Below the pieces are notes generated by a model. That model was not told where the DNA came from and searched no databases. It saw only the letters and a program-made list of their open reading frames with translations. 6,749 nucleotides of DNA from Gammaproteobacteria bacterium (GTDB taxonomy: Bacteria > Pseudomonadota > Gammaproteobacteria > Eutrophobiales > Eutrophobiaceae), in the NCBI GenBank assembly GCA_012270695.1, contig JAAXHV010000435.1, positions 3,959 to 10,707 on the forward strand, given 5' to 3'. Position 1 is the first letter of the stretch; the number at the start of each line of letters is the position of its first letter. Positions 1 to 6,170 of this stretch are shown piece after piece. Made by a program: the position numbers and the translations under genes.

Positions 1-1211
1 GCAAACTCGGTACTGTCAGCCCCGCTCAGACCGGCTACGTGCCTGGCAAACTCAATGACCGCCACCTGCATGCCAAGGCAGATCCCCAGGTAAGGCACAT
101 GATTTTCCCTGGCGTAACTCGCCGTCGCGATCTTGCCTTCGATCCCCCTGTTGCCAAATCCTCCCGGCACCAGGATCGCGTCCATACCCTGTAACCGGTC
201 AACGCCGCCCTGTTCCACGTCTTCGGAATCGATGTAATGAATGTCGATAGTTGTGCGGGTATGTATGCCGGCGTGAATCAATGCCTCGGCCAGCGACTTA
301 TAGGAATCAGTCAAGCCGGTGTATTTGCCGACCATGGCGATATCGACCGCGCCGGATGGATGCTCCATAGCATCGATGACACGATCCCAATCGGACAAAT
401 CTGCATCCCGGGCATTGACGGCAAGCCTGTCTACCACGATGTCATCCAACCCCTGCTCATGAAACAGACGCGGGATCATGAACAGGTTATGGACGTCTAT
501 CGCGGAAATAATGGCCCGTTCATCGACGTTGGTAAACAAGGCTATCTTGCGGCGTTCGTTCTCCGGCAGGGGACGGTCGGAACGACAGAGCAATACGTCA
601 GGCTGGATACCGATTGAGCGCAATTCCTTGACCGAATGCTGGGTTGGCTTGGTTTTTATCTCGCCTACGGTTTCGATAAACGGCACCAGGGTGAGATGTA
701 TGAACAGGGAACGGCGCGCGCCCAGCTCCACACGCATCTGCCGGATTGCCTCGAGGAAAGGCTGGGATTCGATATCGCCCACCGTGCCACCGATCTCTAC
801 GATGGCCAGGTCCGTGTTACCGGCTCCTTCCCGGATGCAATGCTTGATTTCATCGGTGATATGGGGAATGACCTGTACGGTACCGCCCAGGTAATCCCCG
901 CGGCGCTCCTTGTGGATCACATTCTGGTAAATCCTGCCGGTGGTAAAATTATTGTGCCTGCTCATGCGGGTGCGCACGAACCGCTCATAATGTCCCAGGT
1001 CCAGGTCGGTCTCCGCGCCGTCTTCCGTCACATAAACCTCGCCGTGCTGGAACGGGCTCATGGTGCCCGGATCAACGTTGATATACGGATCCAGTTTCAA
1101 CAGAGTCACATTCAGTCCGCGGGATTCCAGAATTGCGCCCAGGGAAGCAGAGGCAATCCCCTTCCCTAGGGAAGAGACCACGCCACCAGTGACGAATACA
1201 AAACGCGTCAA
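1..1211 (-). CDS. pyrG: CTP synthase, 3' end cut by window edge
   Basis: CTP synthase makes CTP from UTP, ATP and glutamine in the cytoplasm, the last step of de novo pyrimidine nucleotide synthesis. The minus strand reads without interruption for 403 codons from a TTG start; the reading frame runs off the left edge, so the C-terminal part of the glutaminase domain is missing. The N-terminal synthetase domain shows FVTGGVVSSLGKGIASAS (P-loop), KLDPYINVDPGTMSP, QHGEVYVTEDGAETDLDLGH, IEIGGTVGDIES-type and KTKPTQHSVKELRSIGIQPD motifs. The glutamine amidotransferase domain begins near residue 290; VPGGFGNRG and GICLGMQ follow, with Cys378 as the predicted nucleophile (Cys379 in E. coli by alignment from memory). 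The TTG is chosen because homology begins right there (MTRFVFVTGG) and no in-frame ATG or GTG fits upstream; a nearby ATG at about 1214-1216 is out of frame. No strong Shine-Dalgarno is seen. No frameshift was found. Downstream partners lie outside the window. Confidence 0.97.
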   Translation of the reverse strand, partial: MTRFVFVTGGVVSSLGKGIASASLGAILESRGLNVTLLKLDPYINVDPGTMSPFQHGEVYVTEDGAETDLDLGHYERFVRTRMSRHNNFTTGRIYQNVIHKERRGDYLGGTVQVIPHITDEIKHCIREGAGNTDLAIVEIGGTVGDIESQPFLEAIRQMRVELGARRSLFIHLTLVPFIETVGEIKTKPTQHSVKELRSIGIQPDVLLCRSDRPLPENERRKIALFTNVDERAIISAIDVHNLFMIPRLFHEQGLDDIVVDRLAVNARDADLSDWDRVIDAMEHPSGAVDIAMVGKYTGLTDSYKSLAEALIHAGIHTRTTIDIHYIDSEDVEQGGVDRLQGMDAILVPGGFGNRGIEGKIATASYARENHVPYLGICLGMQVAVIEFARHVAGLSGADSTEF

Positions 1212-1238
1212 GGCATCAAGTCCAGGGGTAAAAGTGAG

Positions 1239-1269
1239 AAAAAGGCAACCGGCTCCAGCAAGCCGTTGC
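1239..1269 (-). terminator. Hairpin plus T-tract in pyrG leader (attenuator or old terminator)
   Basis: Read on the minus strand, GCAACGGCT (1269-1261) can pair with AGCC-G-GTTGC (1254-1245). This gives a 9-bp stem with one bulged G and a 6-nt loop. It is followed by CTTTTTCTCACTTTT. The shape is that of a moderate Rho-independent terminator, lying 28 nt before the pyrG TTG start. Because it sits between the gene and any upstream promoter, it could act as an attenuator. It could equally be the leftover terminator of a gene once upstream on the same strand. The structure is seen; the role is inferred. Confidence 0.45.
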
Positions 1270-1314
1270 AAACTACGTTCAGGTGTAGTAATTCACGCAT
1301 AATGCTGGGACAAT

Positions 1315-1323
1315 ATATTAACA
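1315..1323 (-). promoter_or_regulatory. Possible extended -10 of the pyrG promoter
   Basis: The minus strand reads TGT-TAATAT, an extended -10 shape with a four-of-six hexamer match, in an A+T-rich patch about 100 nt upstream of the pyrG start. No convincing -35 was found. If used, the transcript would start near 1308 and would include the 1239-1269 hairpin in its leader. This is a weak call. Confidence 0.2.
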
Positions 1324-1410
1324 CATAACGGGAAAGTTTTGAGTTTTTGAACTGTCGAAATGGGGAGGATCTCCTTTTTATCTTTCTTCCCTCCTTTTAC
1401 TCATCTGAGA

Positions 1411-1443
1411 TAGACAAATACTACTAGTTATAGTAGTATTTGT
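1411..1443 (+). promoter_or_regulatory. Promoter with perfect 13-bp-arm palindrome, likely operator
   Basis: Bases 1414-1443 form a perfect inverted repeat: arm ACAAATACTACTA, 4-nt centre GTTA, then the exact reverse complement. It overlaps a possible promoter: TAGACA (1411-1416, five of six to TTGACA), 17 bp, then TAGTAT (1434-1439, four of six). A better hexamer, TATAGT (1429-1434), is only 12 bp from that -35. With the 17-bp pair, transcription would begin at about 1446, exactly the A of the next ATG. No T-tract follows, so it is not a terminator. A palindrome over a core promoter just before a gene for an HTH protein is the usual layout of an autoregulatory operator; that role is inferred. 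Confidence 0.6.
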
Positions 1444-1445
1444 TC

Positions 1446-1523
1446 ATGGGACGTGAAAAACGGGAAGGATACATTAAACTCAGGAAAATAATCGAAGAAC
1501 TCATCGAAGAAGGCAAACTATGA
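1446..1523 (+). CDS. 25-aa charged peptide, coupled to the downstream HTH gene
   Basis: The ATG is 2 nt after the palindrome, and the 25-residue frame (starts MGREKREGY, ends IEELIEEGKL) closes with TGA overlapping the next gene's start as ATGA. The peptide is rich in Lys, Arg and Glu and could form a short amphipathic helix. A direct repeat ATCGAAGAA-CTC-ATCGAAGAA encodes IEELIEE. No Shine-Dalgarno precedes the ATG; the space is taken by the palindrome, so translation would have to be leaderless or nearly so. The AAGAAGG that serves the next gene lies inside this ORF. I do not recognise a family. It may be a leader peptide, a small regulatory protein or the remains of a partner gene. The ATGA overlap and tight packing favour real translation, but the length makes it uncertain. 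Confidence 0.45.
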   Translation: MGREKREGYIKLRKIIEELIEEGKL

Positions 1524-1972
1524 AATTCAAATCAGCAAGGTTTTCCAACAAAAAAAAAGAAGTTTCTATTGTATACACCTCCGGGAAAAAAGCGGCAGTT
1601 CATTATGGCTCTCTAGGCATTACCGATCCGATTAAACAAATTGGCGTGGATGAGGAAACTTCAGACAGAAGTCTGAAAATCGAATTTGTCAATGGAAAAA
1701 CGGATTATATGCCTTATGATCAACCCTTGTTTCTTATCAGGGACCCCGAATACATGCTGCGCGACCATATCGAAAATATTGTTGCTCGAATCAACGAAGA
1801 AATAGACAGCAAAAAAATATCCAAAAAATACCTGGCGAGGCAGCTGAAGACGTCAGATAATCAGGTGCATAGATTACTTAACCCTTGTATCGTCAATAAA
1901 AATCTGACCCAGCTGTATAAACTGGGTTGGCTGCTTGGTCTTGAATTTGAAGTTTCTGTAAAAGCAGCCTGA
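1520..1972 (+). CDS. DUF2442-like / Xre-type HTH protein, putative antitoxin
   Basis: This 150-aa cytoplasmic protein has two parts. Residues about 45-80 (RSLKIEFVNGKTDYMPYD...) resemble the short beta-rich DUF2442 fold. Residues about 85-147 look like a Xre/Cro-type helix-turn-helix: KKISKKYLARQLKTSDNQVHRLLNP, then NLTQLYKLGWLLGLEFEVSV, the ending common in antitoxin-type HTH regulators. The start is supported by AAGAAGG six bases upstream and by the ATGA overlap with the 25-aa ORF. The gene is A+T-rich, with many AAA and AAT codons, unlike pyrG and the receptor on either side, which suggests horizontal acquisition. Known relatives sit beside toxins such as DUF4160 or RelE/HigB types, but no such gene is present here. 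The likely role is DNA binding at its own palindromic promoter. The HTH assignment is fairly sure, the antitoxin role less so. Confidence 0.75.
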   Translation: MKFKSARFSNKKKEVSIVYTSGKKAAVHYGSLGITDPIKQIGVDEETSDRSLKIEFVNGKTDYMPYDQPLFLIRDPEYMLRDHIENIVARINEEIDSKKISKKYLARQLKTSDNQVHRLLNPCIVNKNLTQLYKLGWLLGLEFEVSVKAA

Positions 1973-2054
1973 TTTCTTCGCGCTGCGGACCGTTGGGGTA
2001 ACTCAAACGCACAACGATCGGCCATTTCTTACGCCTATCTGACGGCAATTCAGT

Positions 2055-2061
2055 GAGGAGG
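2055..2061 (+). promoter_or_regulatory. Strong ribosome binding site of the receptor gene
   Basis: GAGGAGG lies 7 nt before the ATG at 2069, within a longer purine run ending GGGGAG. It fixes the start of the receptor gene and predicts efficient translation. No clear promoter is seen in the 80 bases before it. Confidence 0.7.
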
Positions 2062-2068
2062 GGGAGTA

Positions 2069-5017
2069 ATGTTTATTCTGAGCATTTTAAAACTCCGGTT
2101 TAGAATTCTCAAAGTCAGCCTCATTGTGCTCACTCCTGCGCTTCTCAGCTGCGGGGAAACCCATGCCCTCAGCAACGTGGATGGTTACCTCCTGGGAGTG
2201 GTAACCTCGGCAGAAGCACCTGTGGAAAGCGCCATGGTGACTATCCGTAGTCTTGATAGCGGTGTGTCCAGGAGCACAAATACTTCTGCTGCCGGCGCCT
2301 ATCGCTTCTCTCGACTGGCGCCCGGCGCATACCAGATCACTGCAAGCGCGAGCGGCTACCAGAGCGCCTCCTGGCAAGCGACTGTGAATGCGGGTCAAGG
2401 CACGCCAATCAACTTCAACCTTGCACCCGGCTACCTGGAAGAAGTCATCGTAAGAGGAACTCACGAACCAGCTATCGATGTAACCTCAGCGGAGACGGCA
2501 ACTATACTCACGACGGCGGAAATCGAACTGCTGCCCGTCTCGCGTGATATCAACGCGGTGGGTTTGCTGGCGCCTGGCGCAACTCTGGGAGACACTGCGT
2601 TCGGCACCAGCCTTAGCGGAGAAAGCTATACCAGCGGATTTGGCCTGGTGTCGTTCGGCGGCGCATCGGTTGCTGAAAACGTGTACTACGTTAACGGCAT
2701 GAACGTAACTAATTTTCGGAACGGATTGGGCGGCAGCGCCATACCTTTCGAATTCTACGATCAATTCCAGTTCAAGACCGGTGGTTTCGGCGCTGAATTC
2801 GGCCGTTCAACCGGCGGAGTGCTGAACGCCGTAACGCGCCGTGGCACTGACCAATGGCGCATCCGCGCAGGTTATATCGTCACGCCCGAATCCCTGCGCA
2901 GTCATTCCCCCAACGTTGCGGACCCGACCACTGAAGGTGAGTTCAGTTCTGTCTTCAAATATGACGAAAAGGACTCCAGCGAATACTTCCTGTCGGCAGG
3001 GGGACCAATCATACCGAACCGGCTTTTTGTTTATGGAATTTACCAGGGCCGCGACGTGGATGTAGATAATTATACGGGCACGGGTCGTCTGCTGCGGGAA
3101 GACAGCGACGACCCATTCTGGGGAGGCAAAGTTGACTGGATAATCAACGATTATCACCGTATTGAGTTAACTGCTTTCTCTGATGAGAGCACCACTGTTC
3201 GCAGCACATTTCTGTGGGATGAGGCGTCCCGCGCGGTTGGCGAAAACCTTGGCAAAACCCATATTAATCGTGGAGGCGAGAACTATATCGGTAAATATAC
3301 CGGCAGTTTCCATGACGTTTTCACCATCTCACTATTGGCCGGCAGGAGTCGTTACAACCTGACCAACGAGGCCGAGTCTGACAGCGTCTGTCCAGCAGCG
3401 TATGACTCGCGCGGCGGCGGATTGACCCAGATTGGTTGCTGGACGAACTTTTTGACAAACGCCGGTTTTGACAAACGCGAGATATATCGAGCCGACTTCG
3501 AGTACGCATTCAACGACCGTCACCTGCTGCGTTTCGGTTTTGACCGCGAAGAAAACAGCTCGACTAGCACGAGGCAGTATTCAGGCCCGGACGGCGGATA
3601 TTTCCGTTATTACTCGACCATCCCTGGCGCCACCCTGAATAATGGGGGCATCGTGCCTGACGGCGTCAGCACGCTGGTTCGATACCGCATTTTTAAAGGC
3701 GGCGGCAAGTTCGCAACGACATCTCAGGCCTACTACGTTGAAGACGAATGGTCGATCACCGATACCATCACCGCGCGCCTCGGTCTGCGTAATGAACGGT
3801 TTAACAACAAGAACCCTGACGGCGATTCCTTTATCAAGGTGACCGACCAGTGGGCGCCCCGCCTTGGCATCGCCTGGGACGCAAGAGGCGACGGCGCGTC
3901 GAGGTTGTTCCTTAATTTTGGCCGTTATCATCTGCCAATCGCAAACATTGCCAGCATTCAACTGTCTGGTGGAACACTGTTCACAGAAGACTGGCACACC
4001 CTCGGCGACGCCATTGCGGCCGATGGCAGCGTCACTCTCGGCGACAAGATCGGCGATACCATCGTCATCAGCGACGGCACAGTGCCCCCCGTCGAAGAAC
4101 TCATTGATACCAGCATCAAGCCAATGTATCAGGATGAGATCATCCTGGGTTATGAAACCGAGTTCTGGGAGCGCTACAGAGGCAGTGTGACTTATACCTA
4201 CCGCAATCTTGGCCGCGGCATCGAAGATATTATTATCAACGAAGCAATAGGCTTGCCAGGCGAATTTCACTACGTCCTGACGAATCCTGGCACTGACGTA
4301 AGCACGAGCTATGACGTTGATGGCGATGGCGTTGCCGAGGCGCTGGAACTGAGCGCGGAGGAACTTGGTTTTCCTGAACCCGTTCGTAAGTACCACGCGC
4401 TTACGTTCACCCTGGAGAAAAGCTGGGACAATGGCTCCTACGTGCATGCTGCGTATACCTGGTCACACAGCTACGGCAATTACGAAGGCATGGTTCGCTC
4501 CGACAACGGCCAGGACGATGCTGGCATTACCACTTTGTTTGACTTCGCCGGCCTGGTCGAAGGCGCCTACGGCGACCTGCCCAATGATCGCCGTCATTCA
4601 GTCAAACTGTTCGGCGTTTATGAGTTCTACCCGGGCTGGCAGGCCAGTCTTTCCGCATATTACCAGGATGGCCGGCCGCGCAACGCGTTTGGCATTCACC
4701 CCACTGACCCCTACGCTGCCCTCTACGGTCCTGAGTCTTTCTTCATGCAAGGAGTCGCAACGCCCCGTGACTCTCTGGGTAGAACCAAAGACGTAATCAA
4801 CTTCGACCTGGGTCTTCAGTTCAACAAAAATATCGGTTCACACACCATGACTTTCAGGGTGGATGTATTCAATATACTCAATTCAGATACGGCTGTTGAG
4901 GTTAACGAGGTGGCTGACCAGGAAACGGGGGCCGCCTCCCCTACTTTCGGCTTGCCAACCTGGTTCCAACGTCCACGCGCAATCCGGCTCAGCGTGACTT
5001 ACGATTTCCAACTGTAG
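2069..5017 (+). CDS. TonB-dependent receptor, Oar-like, with carboxypeptidase-regulatory-like domain
   Basis: This 982-aa outer-membrane protein should import a bulky substrate using energy passed from TonB; the substrate is unknown. Residues 1-33 are the export signal (basic start, hydrophobic VSLIVLTPALLS), with either signal peptidase I cleavage after THA (33) or lipobox-like LLSC at Cys28. Residues about 38-120 form a CarboxypepD_reg-like beta sandwich (AMVTIRSLDSG..., GAYRFSRLAPGAYQITASASGY). LEEVIVRG (123-130) resembles a TonB box. The plug covers about 131-260, ending GAEFGRSTGGVLNAVTRRGT. The barrel follows, with family signatures PMYQDEIILGYE, APRLGIAWD, DRRHSVKLFGVYEF and FNILN. The chain ends VTYDFQL, Phe third from last. 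Cys441 and Cys457 are the only other cysteines and may form a loop disulfide. DVDGDGVAEALE (749-760) fits an EF-hand loop. The length is normal for the class, with no frameshift. It stands alone, with no TonB, ExbB or substrate enzymes nearby. Confidence 0.95.
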   Translation: MFILSILKLRFRILKVSLIVLTPALLSCGETHALSNVDGYLLGVVTSAEAPVESAMVTIRSLDSGVSRSTNTSAAGAYRFSRLAPGAYQITASASGYQSASWQATVNAGQGTPINFNLAPGYLEEVIVRGTHEPAIDVTSAETATILTTAEIELLPVSRDINAVGLLAPGATLGDTAFGTSLSGESYTSGFGLVSFGGASVAENVYYVNGMNVTNFRNGLGGSAIPFEFYDQFQFKTGGFGAEFGRSTGGVLNAVTRRGTDQWRIRAGYIVTPESLRSHSPNVADPTTEGEFSSVFKYDEKDSSEYFLSAGGPIIPNRLFVYGIYQGRDVDVDNYTGTGRLLREDSDDPFWGGKVDWIINDYHRIELTAFSDESTTVRSTFLWDEASRAVGENLGKTHINRGGENYIGKYTGSFHDVFTISLLAGRSRYNLTNEAESDSVCPAAYDSRGGGLTQIGCWTNFLTNAGFDKREIYRADFEYAFNDRHLLRFGFDREENSSTSTRQYSGPDGGYFRYYSTIPGATLNNGGIVPDGVSTLVRYRIFKGGGKFATTSQAYYVEDEWSITDTITARLGLRNERFNNKNPDGDSFIKVTDQWAPRLGIAWDARGDGASRLFLNFGRYHLPIANIASIQLSGGTLFTEDWHTLGDAIAADGSVTLGDKIGDTIVISDGTVPPVEELIDTSIKPMYQDEIILGYETEFWERYRGSVTYTYRNLGRGIEDIIINEAIGLPGEFHYVLTNPGTDVSTSYDVDGDGVAEALELSAEELGFPEPVRKYHALTFTLEKSWDNGSYVHAAYTWSHSYGNYEGMVRSDNGQDDAGITTLFDFAGLVEGAYGDLPNDRRHSVKLFGVYEFYPGWQASLSAYYQDGRPRNAFGIHPTDPYAALYGPESFFMQGVATPRDSLGRTKDVINFDLGLQFNKNIGSHTMTFRVDVFNILNSDTAVEVNEVADQETGAASPTFGLPTWFQRPRAIRLSVTYDFQL

Positions 5018-5036
5018 GCGCTACTGAATAAGGCCA

Positions 5037-5068
5037 TGTACAAACTTGCGATCGTATCCGTTGGTACA
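5037..5068. repeat. Imperfect inverted repeat between convergent genes
   Basis: TGTACAAAC (5037-5045) and GTTGGTACA (5060-5068) pair at eight of nine positions around a 14-nt centre holding CGATCG. A second, separate 6-bp pair, CTATTC (5069-5074) and GAATAG (5086-5091), follows. Both lie in the 88-bp gap between the receptor and the Uma2 gene, where a two-way terminator would be expected. Neither has a T-tract, so a terminator role is not supported by sequence. Confidence 0.3.
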
Positions 5069-5105
5069 CTATTCAGACAAAGCGGGAATAGACCCACCGG
5101 GGTAG

Positions 5106-5915
5106 TCAGGATCGTGATGTGCCTCCCTCTTTCGCTTCCACGACACCATATTTTTCCATCACTTCCAGGATAGTCGCGCGGCGTGCTGAGGTGCTACCCA
5201 GTCCAAACACCTTTTGCACAGCCTGGCCGATTGCTTTGGGTGTCACACCGGGCAGGGCCACGGATGTCTCCAGGGCCTCCGGCCCTCTATCCGCCTGCAG
5301 AGCAAGAAAACGGACGGTCAGGCTCTGTATATCTCCACCGGGTGAGACGTCAACCTGCCAGTATTCCGCTACCCCTAGAGACTGGTAAGCATCCTGTTTG
5401 GTGTTACTGACGTGGGTAACCCCTATTTCGATAACCAGGTCCGGAGCGTGGGTCAATACGTAACGGTCACCGTCCTCACGACTCCGTGTTGCCGCATCGA
5501 GATAAGCCTGCGCGCGTTCACCCAGGTAAAAACAGCAATCCGCTTCCAACCCTGTGTTCTCCGGGTCCGTGAAGCGACGCCAACGAGTGGAACGCAAACC
5601 GGCATTGTCAAGTCCCAGCACTGCTGCCACTTCTTCCAGGATAGAACCGACACGATCGGCAATGGTTTCATGCAAACGACTGGGTGACATGAGTACGATC
5701 AGGCCACGCACCGGGTCCAACACCACTCTTCGGAAAACGTCCTCGAGACGCAGCCGGGCCAAGTTCAGCACCGTATCTCTATCAGCCTGAAAAGCAATAT
5801 ACTCCGAACCCAAGGAATTTTTTCTGATGGTCAAGGCATCAAGCGTTCCTTGTTCATCAGACAGGGGCGTATCGGCATCCATGTATGCTGATACGGATTC
5901 CGATACTTCACCCAC
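5106..5915 (-). CDS. Uma2-family (DUF820) PD-(D/E)XK nuclease-like protein
   Basis: This 269-aa protein matches the Uma2 family, a restriction-endonuclease-like fold common in cyanobacteria and in mobile regions of other bacteria; its cellular role is not established. Motifs in order are SPSRLHETIADRVGSIL (77-93), RWRRFTDPENTGLEADCCFYLG (111-132, with Asp126 in the first metal position), APDLVIEIGV (157-166, Glu163), then Lys173 and YQSLGVAEYWQVDV (177-190). The usual family text around Glu163 is EV-SPST; here it is EIGVTHVS, so catalytic competence is uncertain. It is longer than the usual 180-210 residues, with about 50 extra at the N-terminus and about 75 at the C-terminus, the latter holding SARRATILEVMEKYGVVEAKEG. 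The start is GTG, chosen because AGGAGG sits 7 nt upstream. It converges with the receptor gene across 88 bp. Confidence 0.88.
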   Translation of the reverse strand: MGEVSESVSAYMDADTPLSDEQGTLDALTIRKNSLGSEYIAFQADRDTVLNLARLRLEDVFRRVVLDPVRGLIVLMSPSRLHETIADRVGSILEEVAAVLGLDNAGLRSTRWRRFTDPENTGLEADCCFYLGERAQAYLDAATRSREDGDRYVLTHAPDLVIEIGVTHVSNTKQDAYQSLGVAEYWQVDVSPGGDIQSLTVRFLALQADRGPEALETSVALPGVTPKAIGQAVQKVFGLGSTSARRATILEVMEKYGVVEAKEGGTSRS

Positions 5916-5922
5916 GATAGCG

Positions 5923-5928
5923 CCTCCT
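5923..5928 (-). promoter_or_regulatory. Consensus ribosome binding site deciding the GTG start of Uma2
   Basis: The minus strand reads AGGAGG, 7 nt before GTG at 5915-5913. The consensus site at ideal spacing is what decides the GTG start. Confidence 0.75.
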
Positions 5929-5948
5929 GTTTACGGACAGTTACAATC

Positions 5949-5957
5949 AGTATAGCA
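5949..5957 (-). promoter_or_regulatory. Extended -10 promoter element of the Uma2 gene
   Basis: The minus strand reads TGC-TATACT, an extended -10 with five of six hexamer matches. Transcription would start near 5942, giving a leader of about 27 nt containing the ribosome binding site. Upstream, TTGGTG (5979-5974) is a poor -35 at 19 bp, which an extended -10 can tolerate. The same TGCTATA heptamer recurs at 5991-5985 on the same strand, 34 bp away, possibly a second start or a binding repeat. Confidence 0.45.
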
Positions 5958-5978
5958 CCACAAGGAGACATCACACCA

Positions 5979-6101
5979 ATGCTCTATAGCATCGCAATAA
6001 ATGTCTCAAATATCACCATAATGGCAAACATCTACCACGACATAGATCCCTGGCCAAGAATGTTATCCGCACTTATGCACGCCACAATCGAACGCGGCTG
6101 A
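5979..6101 (+). CDS. Doubtful 40-aa ORF, unknown
   Basis: A 40-codon frame begins at ATG after AAGGAG (5962-5967), with a rather long 11-nt spacer, and ends at TGA. The product has a hydrophobic start (MLYSIAINVS) followed by a second Met in MANIYHDIDPWPRMLSALMH and ends ATIERG. After the TGA the frame would continue LEHLQQQ to a TAA. No family is recognised. It may be a small gene, the relic of a longer one, or chance. It is divergent from the Uma2 gene and its ribosome binding site overlaps that promoter region. The rest of 5940-6170 shows no gene. Confidence 0.2.
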   Translation: MLYSIAINVSNITIMANIYHDIDPWPRMLSALMHATIERG

Positions 6102-6161
6102 CTCGAACACCTACAACAACAATAAACTAGAAGGAAGCAAAAAACTTGAGCAGTTTTCAAC

Positions 6162-6167
6162 TATAAT
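6162..6167 (+). promoter_or_regulatory. Perfect TATAAT -10 candidate before the nucleotidyltransferase gene
   Basis: TATAAT matches the consensus exactly, but no -35 is found at 16-18 bp, where the sequence is an A-run (6139-6144). TTGAGC (6146-6151) is too close at 10 bp. If used, RNA would start near 6174, inside the first ATG codon region, making ATG 6201 the working start. Confidence 0.35.
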
Positions 6168-6170
6168 ATC

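Noticed and set aside
237..1302. Several plus-strand open frames of 80-177 codons opposite pyrG
   Set aside because: They are antisense to a clearly homologous, uninterrupted CTP synthase frame and show no recognisable protein features.
1359..1376. GGAG-GAT-CTCC followed by five Ts as a plus-strand terminator
   Set aside because: The stem is only 4 bp with a 3-nt loop and no plus-strand gene ends nearby.
1414..1443. The perfect palindrome as a Rho-independent terminator
   Set aside because: The arms are A+T-rich, no T-tract follows, and it lies directly before a start codon rather than after a gene.
3581..4447. 288-codon minus-strand open frame inside the receptor gene
   Set aside because: It lies wholly antisense to conserved receptor barrel sequence and its translation looks like no protein family; codon bias of the receptor explains it.
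5069..5091. CTATTC/GAATAG pair as a two-way terminator between the convergent genes
   Set aside because: Six-bp arms with an 11-nt loop and no T-tract on either strand.
5119..5790. Plus-strand and second minus-strand frames over the Uma2 gene
   Set aside because: They are shadows of a frame with clear Uma2 motifs and a consensus ribosome binding site.
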